Assembly (NCBI RefSeq): GCF_003605645.1
Contig: NZ_QVMU01000001.1
Location: 124,001-188,000 of the forward strand
Source of the DNA: Vibrio sinensis
GTDB lineage: Bacteria; Pseudomonadota; Gammaproteobacteria; Enterobacterales; Vibrionaceae
Length of the DNA: 64,000 bases
Direction: 5' to 3'
Part shown: one piece after another, positions 8,798 to 16,843 of the stretch
Layout: each line of letters opens with the position of its first letter
How positions within the stretch are numbered: position 1 is the first letter of the stretch
Notes under the pieces: generated by a model
The model's database searches: none
Told to the model about the DNA's origin: nothing
What the model saw: the letters and a program-made list of their open reading frames with translations, nothing else
Position numbers and translations under genes: made by a program

Positions 8798-10105
8798 ATG
8801 ACTAAGCAAAGTAATTTTGTCGGTTTATTACCGCTCATATTTTTTATAGTAATTTATGTATTAACTGGCATTTATGCTGATAATTTTTCGAGTATGCCTT
8901 TACTCGTCGCATTTACCTTGGCAGTGGTGGTGGCCTTGGTAATTCAACCTAAAGGCCAAAAAACCACGTTTGAAGAAAAAATGACCATCTTTACTAAAGC
9001 CGCAGGTGATAGTGACATCATTATGATGGTACTTATCTTCTTGTTGGCCGGTGCTTTTTATTCAGTGACAGACCAAATGGGGGCGGTAAGTTCTATTGTT
9101 AACTTAGGCTTATCGGTTATCCCATCTAATATGGTGTTAGTCGGCATTTTCATTATCGGTTGTGTGCTGTCATTTGCGATGGGCACTTCGATGGGGGCAA
9201 TTACCGCTCTCGCGCCGATTGGTGTTGGGGTTGCTGAGCAAGTCGGTGGTAACCCAGCATTGATTATGGCAACGGTTGTCGGTGGTGCGATGTTCGGTGA
9301 TAACTGTTCATTTGTATCTGATACAACGATTGCAGCATGCCGTACTCAAGGTGTTACTTTAAAAGAGAAGTTTAAATACAACATCATTACGGTTCTTCCA
9401 GCTATCATCGGAACCATCGTGTTGCTGGCGATTTTGCCATTCGGCAACGGTGCTGAAACCGCAGTGGGTGACTACTCACTTATCAACATTATCCCTTACG
9501 TTTTAATCATTGTCGCAGCACTGGCTGGTATCCACGTGATGAGCGTTCTCGCTCTTGGTGTGATGGCAGGTATCGTGATTGGTTTTATGAACGGCAGCTT
9601 AGATTACTTATCGGCGCTTGAATCGGTACAGCGCGGCATGGGCTGGATGCAAAACCTTGGCATCATTGCCATCGTTGTTTCAGGTCTTGTTGGTTTGATG
9701 AAGCATTATGGTGGGATTGATTACCTACTCGATAAAATCACAGAGCGCTCTAGCGGTACATTCGGTGGTCAGATGGGTATCGCGGCACTAGTGAGTTTGA
9801 TTACGCTGGCAACAACCAATAACACCATTGGTATTTTAACCGCAGGTACTATCGCTAAAGATATTTCAGAGAAATATGGAATCGATAAAGTGCAAACGGC
9901 CTCTTTGCTTGATGTTTGTGGTTGTTCGATGAACGGTTTGATGCCATATGCTGGCCAGCTCTTAATGGTTGCAGGTTTAGCGAAAATATCACCGATTTCA
10001 GTGATGCCATATGCATTTTACCCGATGATGATGTTTGTGATGGCGATGGTTTCGATTGTCTATTTCTCTAAGAAATCCGTTTCTTTCACTGAAAAGCAAG
10101 CGTAG
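8798..10105 (+). CDS. NhaC-family carrier (second paralogue)
   Basis: 435 aa, an inner-membrane protein clearly paralogous to the one at 1758. Shared blocks include the N-terminal helix, the GTSMG segment, GDN(C/L)SF(V/I)SDTTIAA, QRGMGWMQ/QQGMGWMQ, TTNNTI and the MPYAFYPM-type ending. It starts with a good SD (AAGGA, 8-9 nt before the ATG). It is followed by mtnA- and mtnK-type genes, so import of methylthioribose, 5-deoxyribose or a nucleoside precursor is the most economical role. Cys residues in GDNCSF, AACRTQ and DVCGCS distinguish it from the first paralogue, where the matching segments read GDNLSF, AAVRTQ and DIFAAG; this may reflect different substrates. Confidence 0.82.
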   Translation: MTKQSNFVGLLPLIFFIVIYVLTGIYADNFSSMPLLVAFTLAVVVALVIQPKGQKTTFEEKMTIFTKAAGDSDIIMMVLIFLLAGAFYSVTDQMGAVSSIVNLGLSVIPSNMVLVGIFIIGCVLSFAMGTSMGAITALAPIGVGVAEQVGGNPALIMATVVGGAMFGDNCSFVSDTTIAACRTQGVTLKEKFKYNIITVLPAIIGTIVLLAILPFGNGAETAVGDYSLINIIPYVLIIVAALAGIHVMSVLALGVMAGIVIGFMNGSLDYLSALESVQRGMGWMQNLGIIAIVVSGLVGLMKHYGGIDYLLDKITERSSGTFGGQMGIAALVSLITLATTNNTIGILTAGTIAKDISEKYGIDKVQTASLLDVCGCSMNGLMPYAGQLLMVAGLAKISPISVMPYAFYPMMMFVMAMVSIVYFSKKSVSFTEKQA

Positions 10106-10119
10106 CTAGGGGTAATGTT

Positions 10120-11172
10120 ATGGAACGTGAAGATTACGAACTGGCTTTTATGATGCAATATGAGAATGTTGCATGGTACGAAGATGGGGTGGTGCGTATA
10201 TTAGACCGCCGTGTTTACCCTTATAAAAAAGAGTTTGTGCGTTGTACTCACTACCAAGAAGTGGCACAAGCAATCGCTGATATGGTGACTCAAAGTGCTG
10301 GGCCATATACGGCAGCAGCGATGGGGATGGCCTTAGCCGCAAAGCAATGTGAGACACTTCCGGTCGACAATCAAGTGACGTTCCTAGAAGAGGCAGCGTA
10401 CGCGCTGTCTCATGCTCGACCCACCACCGTAAATCGTATGACAACGGTGGTGAATGGGTGCTTGGATGTCGCTAAGAGCGCGATGCAGAATAATGAACAA
10501 GTTTCGCAAGCTATTTTTGAACATGCCATTCACTCTTTGAACAAGCGTTACAGTGCGATTGGTCAAGTGGCTCAGCATTTGGTTAAGCTTATTCCTAACA
10601 ACGGTAAGATCTTAACTCAGTGCTTTGGTGAAACCATTATTGGCACGATGATCCGTGAAGCAAAGCGCCAAGGTAAAAATATCGAGTTTTTCTGTGCAGA
10701 AACGCGACCCTTTTTCCAAGGAGCACGATTTACGGCCACTGTTGCGCAAAACCAAGGCATTAAAGTCACTGTGCTAGCTGACAATATGATTGCTTATGCG
10801 ATGGAGCACTTAGGCATCAATTTATTTACTTCCGCTGCCGACAGCATCACGCTTGATGGCCATGTGGTGAATAAAGTAGGCACTCAGCAGATCGCGATAC
10901 TCGCTCAGTATTATGGTATTCCGTATTACGTAACAGGGATCCCAGATGTTGACTTAGCTACCATCGATCAGGTGGTTATCGAGCAACGAGATCCGCAAGA
11001 AGTCATGACCTTAATGGGCCAACGCATCACCGAAGAGGGGGTGCAATCCATTTATCCTTCTTTTGATATTACTCATCCGAAACTCGTCAATGGTGTAGTG
11101 ACTGATCTGGGTATTTTTAGCCCTTATGATTTGAATAGTTACGCACAAAAGAATAATAAATTCTGGAGCTGA
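10120..11172 (+). CDS. mtnA: methylthioribose-1-phosphate isomerase-type (MtnA/eIF2B-alpha family) enzyme
   Basis: 350 aa, the length of MtnA. Catalytic Cys 168 (ILTQC) and Asp 241 (AADSITLDG, equivalent to GADRI in classic MtnA) are present, together with AETRPFFQGARFTA and LADNM. It would isomerise an aldose 1-phosphate (methylthioribose or 5-deoxyribose 1-phosphate) to the ketose 1-phosphate. The N-terminal RGAPAIG motif of classical MtnA is replaced by SAGPYTAAAMG, so this is a divergent subfamily and its exact sugar may differ. The SD is AGGGG, 7 nt before the ATG. The gene lies 14 bp after the carrier gene and 6 bp before mtnK. Confidence 0.8.
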   Translation: MEREDYELAFMMQYENVAWYEDGVVRILDRRVYPYKKEFVRCTHYQEVAQAIADMVTQSAGPYTAAAMGMALAAKQCETLPVDNQVTFLEEAAYALSHARPTTVNRMTTVVNGCLDVAKSAMQNNEQVSQAIFEHAIHSLNKRYSAIGQVAQHLVKLIPNNGKILTQCFGETIIGTMIREAKRQGKNIEFFCAETRPFFQGARFTATVAQNQGIKVTVLADNMIAYAMEHLGINLFTSAADSITLDGHVVNKVGTQQIAILAQYYGIPYYVTGIPDVDLATIDQVVIEQRDPQEVMTLMGQRITEEGVQSIYPSFDITHPKLVNGVVTDLGIFSPYDLNSYAQKNNKFWS

Positions 11173-11178
11173 TTCATT

Positions 11179-12381
11179 ATGTACTCTACGCATTTCAAAC
11201 TCGATATTAAAGATATCCCTGCATATGTTGAAGAAAAACTGCATTTCTTCGGAAAAACAGAAGGTTTGGAAATTTCTGAGCTAAGTGATGGGAATATTAA
11301 TTACGTATATAAGATTTTTGATAGAGAAAAAAACAGCTCGTTAATACTAAAGCAAGCGGACGTGGTGCTACGATCTAGCGGCAGGCCTTTAGATGTTAAG
11401 CGCAGCGAAATTGAAGCCACAATGCTTCAAATACAGCACAAATTGGCCCCAGAGATGATCCCTGAAGTTTATCTTTATGATCCAGCAATGTCTGTGACCT
11501 TTATGGAAGACGTGTCGGAGTATAAGAACTTTCGATACGAAATGATGGATCGTCAAGTGTTTCCCTCATTCCATAAGCAGATCATTAACTATTTCTCTAA
11601 GACCGCGCTTGGTACGACAGATTTGATATTGAATCGTGCTGAGAAGAAAGCCAACGTGGTTAAGTTCACCAATGTCGAATTGTGTGATATTTCAGAAGAC
11701 TTGGTTTTCACTGAACCTTTTAATAATTATAAAGGCAGAAACATTGTCACAGAGGGCAATGAAGAATACGTTCAGGAACGCGTCTATTCTAATTTGCAGC
11801 TCGTTTCTGAGGCGATGAAACTGCGTTATAACTTCATGAATAATGCGCAAGCGTTAATTCATGGTGATTTGCACTCTGGCTCGATCTTTATTAACCACAA
11901 CGGAATTAAGATTCTCGATCCTGAATTCGCATTTTATGGACCTATCGGGTATGACATCGGTAACGTAATCGCGCACCTCATTGTGCCAGCGATGGTTTGC
12001 CAAGTAACGGATGAAGAGTCTGAAACTAAAGATAACTTTATCAACTGGGTAGCATCGACGGTGCCCGCCATTCTGTATGGATTTGAAAGAGAGTTTAAAA
12101 AATCCTACTTTGATTCTGTGCAAGAAGAAGTGGCAAAAAATGAGATGTTTGTCGATTGGTATACTCGTCAAATCGTTGCGGACGCGAAAGGGTACGCTGG
12201 GCTCGAGATTATCCGTCGTGTCATTGGCGATACTAAAGTCAAAGAGCTTGAAACTATCGTCGATCACAACCAGCGCTTAACCGTTGAGCGCAAACTGATT
12301 GAATTGGCTTCACGTTTAATCATCAATCGCGAAGAGCCGGGCACGGATTTGCATGCGTTTCTCAGTGCTTTAAATAGCTAA
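11179..12381 (+). CDS. mtnK: S-methyl-5-thioribose kinase
   Basis: 400 aa, the normal MtnK length, with an APH/choline-kinase fold. Lys 58 (LILKQA) lies in the nucleotide-binding lobe, the Brenner motif HGDLHSGS is at 228-235 with Asp 230, and the metal-binding DPEFAFYGP follows at 247. It phosphorylates methylthioribose (and probably 5-deoxyribose) at O1 with ATP. No mtnB, mtnC or mtnD of the methionine salvage route is near. The partner enzymes at hand are MtnA and the class II aldolase of operon 1, pointing to the DHAP shunt rather than methionine recovery. The last 70 codons recur as a degraded copy at 23826-24038. Confidence 0.92.
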   Translation: MYSTHFKLDIKDIPAYVEEKLHFFGKTEGLEISELSDGNINYVYKIFDREKNSSLILKQADVVLRSSGRPLDVKRSEIEATMLQIQHKLAPEMIPEVYLYDPAMSVTFMEDVSEYKNFRYEMMDRQVFPSFHKQIINYFSKTALGTTDLILNRAEKKANVVKFTNVELCDISEDLVFTEPFNNYKGRNIVTEGNEEYVQERVYSNLQLVSEAMKLRYNFMNNAQALIHGDLHSGSIFINHNGIKILDPEFAFYGPIGYDIGNVIAHLIVPAMVCQVTDEESETKDNFINWVASTVPAILYGFEREFKKSYFDSVQEEVAKNEMFVDWYTRQIVADAKGYAGLEIIRRVIGDTKVKELETIVDHNQRLTVERKLIELASRLIINREEPGTDLHAFLSALNS

Positions 12382-12437
12382 TACGTTGTAGTCTTATTGA
12401 ATGTGTTAACGACCAATTATTAAATATTGAGACTCTA

Positions 12438-12467
12438 GGCTCTGGAATTTATTTTCAGAGCCCTTTT
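12438..12467 (+). terminator. rho-independent terminator after mtnK
   Basis: GGCTCTG (12438-12444) pairs with CAGAGCC (12456-12462) and is followed by CTTTT. A homologous terminator follows the mtnK remnant at 24074-24104. Confidence 0.8.
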
Positions 12468-12761
12468 ATTATGTAATGTGACACGGTATTTTTTGTTTTG
12501 GTTACAATTCAATCTTGCATGTTCTACCAGTGAATCACGGTGGTCTTATTCCTCAAGATGATAATTATCTATCATCGTCAGATTTTGCCGTAGAGTAATA
12601 CAAAGGTATTAGTAAAGTAGGTAGCGTATTAAAATGTATACAATATTTCGGTTGTCAAGTGGGTGAGCAGGGGACGTGGTGATGCTTACCCATCAACTCC
12701 CAACAAATCCGATTAATATAAAGTATTCTTGATGAACGTTTTGCATAGAGTCATCTCGACA
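12468..12761. other. intergenic region between mtnK and the sensor kinase
   Basis: It carries no ORF with an SD. Two 16-codon frames near 12682 and 12732 lack ribosome binding sites. The region must hold the promoter of the ttrS-like gene, with the FNR-like box at 12762-12775 at its right end. Confidence 0.5.
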
Positions 12762-12775
12762 TTGAGTTTCATCAA
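12762..12775. promoter_or_regulatory. FNR-like box upstream of the ttrS-like gene
   Basis: TTGAGTTTCATCAA matches the FNR consensus TTGAT-N4-ATCAA at 9 of 10 conserved positions. It lies 52 bp before the first possible start of an anaerobic-respiration regulatory gene. Functional FNR binding is inferred from the match and context only. Confidence 0.45.
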
Positions 12776-12827
12776 ATGGTAATGCGTACGAACACGATAG
12801 AATTCCTCCGTTTCCAATTGATTATTA

Positions 12828-14585
12828 ATGTATGTTTCGTTTATGCGTATTCTATTGCTCATCTGTTATTTCTTATCTTTTTCTTCGACAGCACACCCTC
12901 CTTTTAATAACCAACAGCCGGAATCAAGTAAAACTGTCACCATCGGTGTGTTCGCTGATCGCGGCGTTGTTGAAGCTCGCCAGCGTTGGAAACCAACGAT
13001 TGATTGGCTCAATGAAAAGATTCCGGAATATTCTTTTGTTTTGAAACCATTACTTTTAGGTCAACTACAAGAAGAGATAGCGCAGCAACAACTTCCTTTT
13101 ATTATTGTTAATCCGTCTGAGAGCATTCGAATTGGTCGCAAACACTCATTGTCTTGGTTGTTGACATTAATAAGCCCTATGAATGGTGGTAGTACTTATT
13201 CAACAGGCTCTGCGGTTTGGGTCAATCAAGATAGTGATATAGATTCGATAGACGATCTATCAGGACTTCGAATTGGTACCGTTAGTCAGCAAGCCTTTGG
13301 TGGTTTTATGGCTTTTTCGCGAGAGGTCACTTTAAGCTATGACGCTTCAGAATATTTTTCGAACCTAGTTGAACTTGGTTTTCCTCATGAAAAAGTCGTG
13401 AACTCCTTGCTTAATGGGGATGTTCAAGGTGTCATTTTGCCAGTGTGTCTTGCCGAATCGATGGTAGAGAAAGGGGATCTGACTCCTAACCAGATAAAGA
13501 TCATTGGAAACAAAAATGATCTCAATGCCCATTGTGGTGTCTCTACTCGAATGTATCCTAACTGGAGCTTTGCAATGACGAGTATAGCTGATCGAGAATT
13601 AGCAAAAAAACTTGTCATGGCGCTGTTATCAATACCGAGTGACTCAACCGTCGCTAAGCATGCGCAATCATTAGGTTGGTCTGTACCAGAAAGTGCCGTT
13701 GAGTTGGATAATTTATTTACAGATTTAGGGGTGCACCCTTTACAAAAAATTTGGTATTTACAGCTTTGGCAATGGATTGTTGTCAATTATGTTGCTGCTA
13801 TTTTTGTGGTACTACTATTGGCTATTTTGCCGATTCAATATGTGTTTTTAACGATTCGTTACTGGCGGAATGCTCAACAACTAACACAGTCTCAGCAAAA
13901 CCTACAACATGCACAGCGAAGAGCACTGGTTGATAAATTAGGTTCAAGTTTAGCGCATGAATTAAATCAGCCATTAGCAGCGATTCGTTTATACGCTGAG
14001 GGAGAGCTTTCACGTCGCCAACAGGGACGAACTGATACAGATATTCCTTTATTATTGGGCAAAATTAGTCGGCAGGTGACTCGTATCGATAAAGTCGTTT
14101 ATCGTTTCCGTTCGCTGTTACAAAAGAGACCGCTACAAATAGATAAGTTGGAAGTAAATCAGATTATTAGTGATGCTATTAGCCTCGTTGATGTTTATGC
14201 CAACCAGCATAAAGTGGCTTTGGTTTGGCAACCTAGAGAAAAATCAGTGTTCTTTGTTGGTGATCGTTCCGGTATGGAGCAATTATTGATTAATCTACTG
14301 ACCAACGCTATTGATGCGACTTCAGATCACGGTGGCGAACACGTGGCTATTTTCGTTTATTTAGCGGACGAAAAAGTTCACATTTCAATTCGAGATCAAG
14401 GAAAAGGACTTGCTCTACCTTTTGAAGAGTTATTGACCCCGTTTGTTACAACAAAATCAGAGGGAATAGGGCTTGGTCTCTCAATATGTAAAGAGGTTGT
14501 AGAAACACATTCCGGCGAGTTTGAATTGAAAAATTTCGACACTGGTGGGTGCCAAGCCATTGTTATTTTTCCCATCGTAAAATAG
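12828..14585 (+). CDS. TtrS-like sensor histidine kinase with PhnD-type sensor domain
   Basis: 585 aa. A signal peptide is followed by a periplasmic PhnD/phosphonate-binding-like domain (about 37-300), a transmembrane helix (about 316-340), a short coiled coil, a HisKA H-box with His 377 (LAHELNQPLAAIR) and a HATPase with an N-box (LLTNAIDAT) and G-boxes (DQGKGL, GIGLGLSIC). The architecture is that of the tetrathionate sensor TtrS, which senses the electron acceptor in the periplasm. Cys 207 and Cys 236 match a Cys pair in the second TtrS of this window (31016). The start may be ATG 12828 or ATG 12843; neither has a clear SD. It lies 10 bp before its response regulator and upstream of a DmsABC-like reductase, so it probably senses that enzyme's substrate. 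Confidence 0.85.
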   Translation: MYVSFMRILLLICYFLSFSSTAHPPFNNQQPESSKTVTIGVFADRGVVEARQRWKPTIDWLNEKIPEYSFVLKPLLLGQLQEEIAQQQLPFIIVNPSESIRIGRKHSLSWLLTLISPMNGGSTYSTGSAVWVNQDSDIDSIDDLSGLRIGTVSQQAFGGFMAFSREVTLSYDASEYFSNLVELGFPHEKVVNSLLNGDVQGVILPVCLAESMVEKGDLTPNQIKIIGNKNDLNAHCGVSTRMYPNWSFAMTSIADRELAKKLVMALLSIPSDSTVAKHAQSLGWSVPESAVELDNLFTDLGVHPLQKIWYLQLWQWIVVNYVAAIFVVLLLAILPIQYVFLTIRYWRNAQQLTQSQQNLQHAQRRALVDKLGSSLAHELNQPLAAIRLYAEGELSRRQQGRTDTDIPLLLGKISRQVTRIDKVVYRFRSLLQKRPLQIDKLEVNQIISDAISLVDVYANQHKVALVWQPREKSVFFVGDRSGMEQLLINLLTNAIDATSDHGGEHVAIFVYLADEKVHISIRDQGKGLALPFEELLTPFVTTKSEGIGLGLSICKEVVETHSGEFELKNFDTGGCQAIVIFPIVK

Positions 14586-14595
14586 GTATACGAAT

Positions 14596-15246
14596 ATGAC
14601 ACATTTACCCCATTTACTGTTCATTGTTGATGACGATGACGCAGTACGTGATGCTTTAGAATTTATGTTGGAGGGCGAGGGGTATCAGCCACTTAGTTTT
14701 AATTCAGCGGATGCATTCTGGCACTATTTCCAACAGCAGGAAATGGTTTGTGGCTGTTTAATTCTTGATAGTCGAATGCCTGGAATTAGTGGGCAAGAAT
14801 TACAAAGCAAGTTGAATCAAATATCTAGCTCACTAGGCATTGTTTTTCTAACCGGGCATGGTGATGTTCCGATGGCAGTTAATGCTTTAAAGCTGGGAGC
14901 GGTGGATTTTTTACAAAAGCCAATTGACCGTGAGGCCTTATTGACGGCCATAACGCAAGCAATGAGTCACAGTGAACAGTTGTTTAAAAAACAAGCTTGT
15001 ATTTTACGCTATCAAAATTTGACGCAACGTGAACGTGATATGTTGGCTCTATTTTCAGCTGGAAAAAACAATATCCAAATAGCGAATGAACTGCATATAT
15101 CTTCGCGAACAGTTGAAGTCCACAAAGCCAATTTGTTACGCCATTTAGAAGTACTCACTCTAGCTGACATGGTTAAAATCTACGCATACATTGAGCCAAT
15201 GCTTGATGAAATACCACCACCACCTGTTCGGATTAAACGTAAGTAA
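14596..15246 (+). CDS. TtrR/FixJ-type response regulator
   Basis: 216 aa. The receiver domain has acidic residues VDDDD (11-15), phosphoacceptor Asp 58 (LILDSRMPG), TGHGDVP and Lys in LQKPI. A LuxR/FixJ-type helix-turn-helix covers about 145-205 (LTQRERDMLALFSAGKNN, ISSRTVEVHK). It should be phosphorylated by the TtrS-like kinase just upstream and activate the reductase genes that begin at 15344. It is paralogous to the TtrR encoded at 30395-31015. Confidence 0.88.
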   Translation: MTHLPHLLFIVDDDDAVRDALEFMLEGEGYQPLSFNSADAFWHYFQQQEMVCGCLILDSRMPGISGQELQSKLNQISSSLGIVFLTGHGDVPMAVNALKLGAVDFLQKPIDREALLTAITQAMSHSEQLFKKQACILRYQNLTQRERDMLALFSAGKNNIQIANELHISSRTVEVHKANLLRHLEVLTLADMVKIYAYIEPMLDEIPPPPVRIKRK

Positions 15247-15343
15247 ATTAGTAGCCATGTTTTTTATGTGGGAATCCCTAATAGAAATGCGACGTTGATT
15301 TATCGATCATGCTTCAAATTTAAATCTAATTTTGGACATGATC

Positions 15344-15967
15344 ATGAAGCAACAATATGGTTTTTTTGTCGATACGAGTAAGTGCACTGGTTGTAAGACC
15401 TGCCAAGTTTCTTGTAAAGACAAAAATGATTTGCCAGTCGGCGTGAATTTTCGCCGAGTGTATGAATACACAGGAGGAGACTGGGAAAAACAAAGTAATG
15501 ATACGTGGAAGCAAAATGTATTTGCGTATTACGTTTCAATCAGTTGCAACCATTGCAGTAGCCCCGCTTGTACTAAGGCTTGTCCGACAGGAGCAATGCA
15601 TAAGCGTGAACAAGATGGATTGGTTGTCGTTGACGAGTCTCTCTGTGTTGGTTGTCGTTACTGTGAAATGGCCTGCCCATATGGAGCACCACAATATAAT
15701 GCAGAAAAAAAGCACATGACTAAATGTGATGGTTGCTTTGATTTGCTGGAACAAAATAAAAAACCGATATGCGTTTCGTCCTGTCCGTTACGTGCGCTTG
15801 ATTTTGGTCCAATCAATGAACTTCGCGAAAAATATGGCGAGAATGCTGATATCGCCCCTCTTCCAGACTCGCGATTGACGAACCCCTCTTTAGTTGTTTG
15901 TCATAATCGTCACGCTAAATCAACGCCGGATCATAAAGGCAACGTAGTGAACAAGGCGGAGTGGTAA
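15344..15967 (+). CDS. dmsB: DmsB-like four-cluster ferredoxin subunit
   Basis: 207 aa. Repeated Cys motifs for four [4Fe-4S] clusters are visible: CTGCKTCQVSC (near 13-23), CNHCSSPACTKAC, CVGCRYCEMAC and CDGCFD with CVSSC further on. It moves electrons from the membrane anchor to the molybdenum subunit. The frame is open from TTG 15332, but ATG 15344 gives MKQQYGFFVD, which lines up with the E. coli DmsB start. It lacks its own export signal and would travel with the Tat-targeted catalytic subunit. A 3-bp gap follows before dmsC. Confidence 0.88.
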   Translation: MKQQYGFFVDTSKCTGCKTCQVSCKDKNDLPVGVNFRRVYEYTGGDWEKQSNDTWKQNVFAYYVSISCNHCSSPACTKACPTGAMHKREQDGLVVVDESLCVGCRYCEMACPYGAPQYNAEKKHMTKCDGCFDLLEQNKKPICVSSCPLRALDFGPINELREKYGENADIAPLPDSRLTNPSLVVCHNRHAKSTPDHKGNVVNKAEW

Positions 15968-15969
15968 TT

Positions 15970-16812
15970 ATGCATGAGCTTCCATTAGTTATTTTTACCG
16001 TATTTGCACAAGCAGTTGCAGCTAGTTTTGTTATTTTGGAGTTACTCCAAAGATTACCTTCAAAATATGCACTAGTCGTTGAGCGTCAACAGCGGGTAAG
16101 CATTATTTTTCTACTACTTTGTTTACTTGGCTTATCAGGTGCAGCGGCTTTAACGCATCTGGGCTTACCGTTACGAGCGCCTAATGTTCTGTTTGGATTA
16201 GCGCACCTGTCTGCTATGTCTGTCGAAATCGTTACAGTTTCGTGTTTTGGTTTTTTCCTGACAGGAACGCTGTTTTTTACATGGAGAGGGATTACAAACA
16301 CGGTCAGTAAAGTGTGTCATGTTGCTGCGTTAGTCTTGGCATTTCTCCAATTGATTGCCATTGCTAATGTGTACTACTTGAACACGGTACCACTTTGGGC
16401 GACAGGATGGACGTGGGTAAACTTTATAGCGAGTGGCTTTATTAGTGGTTCTTTAATGATCGCACTACTGTTTATTGTGACCGGTGTTCAACGACATTCT
16501 CTCAAAAAAATGGTGCCAGTCTGGATATTCACTGTTGTGATGTCGTTGTTACTCAGTGCTGCATATTCATTTCATCTTGCCGATTTACTCTCAATTCAAC
16601 ACATCGAACTCCCTAGATGGATGATAGCAATGCAAATTATCCGAGTTATTTTAATCGTGTGTGCATTTGGAATGTGTATAGCGCTTGCTTTTGTTTCATC
16701 CAAGACATCATTGAATGTGCCATCAGTTTTTGTTGCCACGTTAATGGTAATCAGTGCTGAGTTATGTGGCCGGATCGTCTTTTATGAGCTGAGTGTGTTG
16801 AATCACTTGTAA
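15970..16812 (+). CDS. dmsC: DmsC-like membrane anchor and quinol oxidase subunit
   Basis: 280 aa with about eight hydrophobic helices, the size and topology of DmsC/YnfH. The start MHELPLVIFTVFAQ matches the DmsC N-terminus, so ATG 15970 is preferred over GTG 15961. It anchors the DmsAB-type dimer on the outer face of the inner membrane and oxidises menaquinol. It is placed between the iron-sulfur and catalytic subunit genes (order B-C-A, unlike the A-B-C order of E. coli dms). Confidence 0.85.
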   Translation: MHELPLVIFTVFAQAVAASFVILELLQRLPSKYALVVERQQRVSIIFLLLCLLGLSGAAALTHLGLPLRAPNVLFGLAHLSAMSVEIVTVSCFGFFLTGTLFFTWRGITNTVSKVCHVAALVLAFLQLIAIANVYYLNTVPLWATGWTWVNFIASGFISGSLMIALLFIVTGVQRHSLKKMVPVWIFTVVMSLLLSAAYSFHLADLLSIQHIELPRWMIAMQIIRVILIVCAFGMCIALAFVSSKTSLNVPSVFVATLMVISAELCGRIVFYELSVLNHL

Positions 16813-16843
16813 TCGCATTAATTAGAGATTGAGAATTGTTCTT

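Noticed and set aside
12682..12782. Two 16-codon frames between mtnK and the ttrS-like gene considered as leader peptides
   Set aside because: Neither has a convincing ribosome binding site or an associated attenuator hairpin.
15270..15278. GGGAATCCC near the dmsB start considered as a TreR-type operator
   Set aside because: The half-site spacing is shorter than in the three real copies, and the gene context is unrelated.
15295..15309. TTGAT...ATCA considered as an FNR box before dmsB
   Set aside because: The half sites are separated by six bases instead of four, so it does not fit the FNR consensus.
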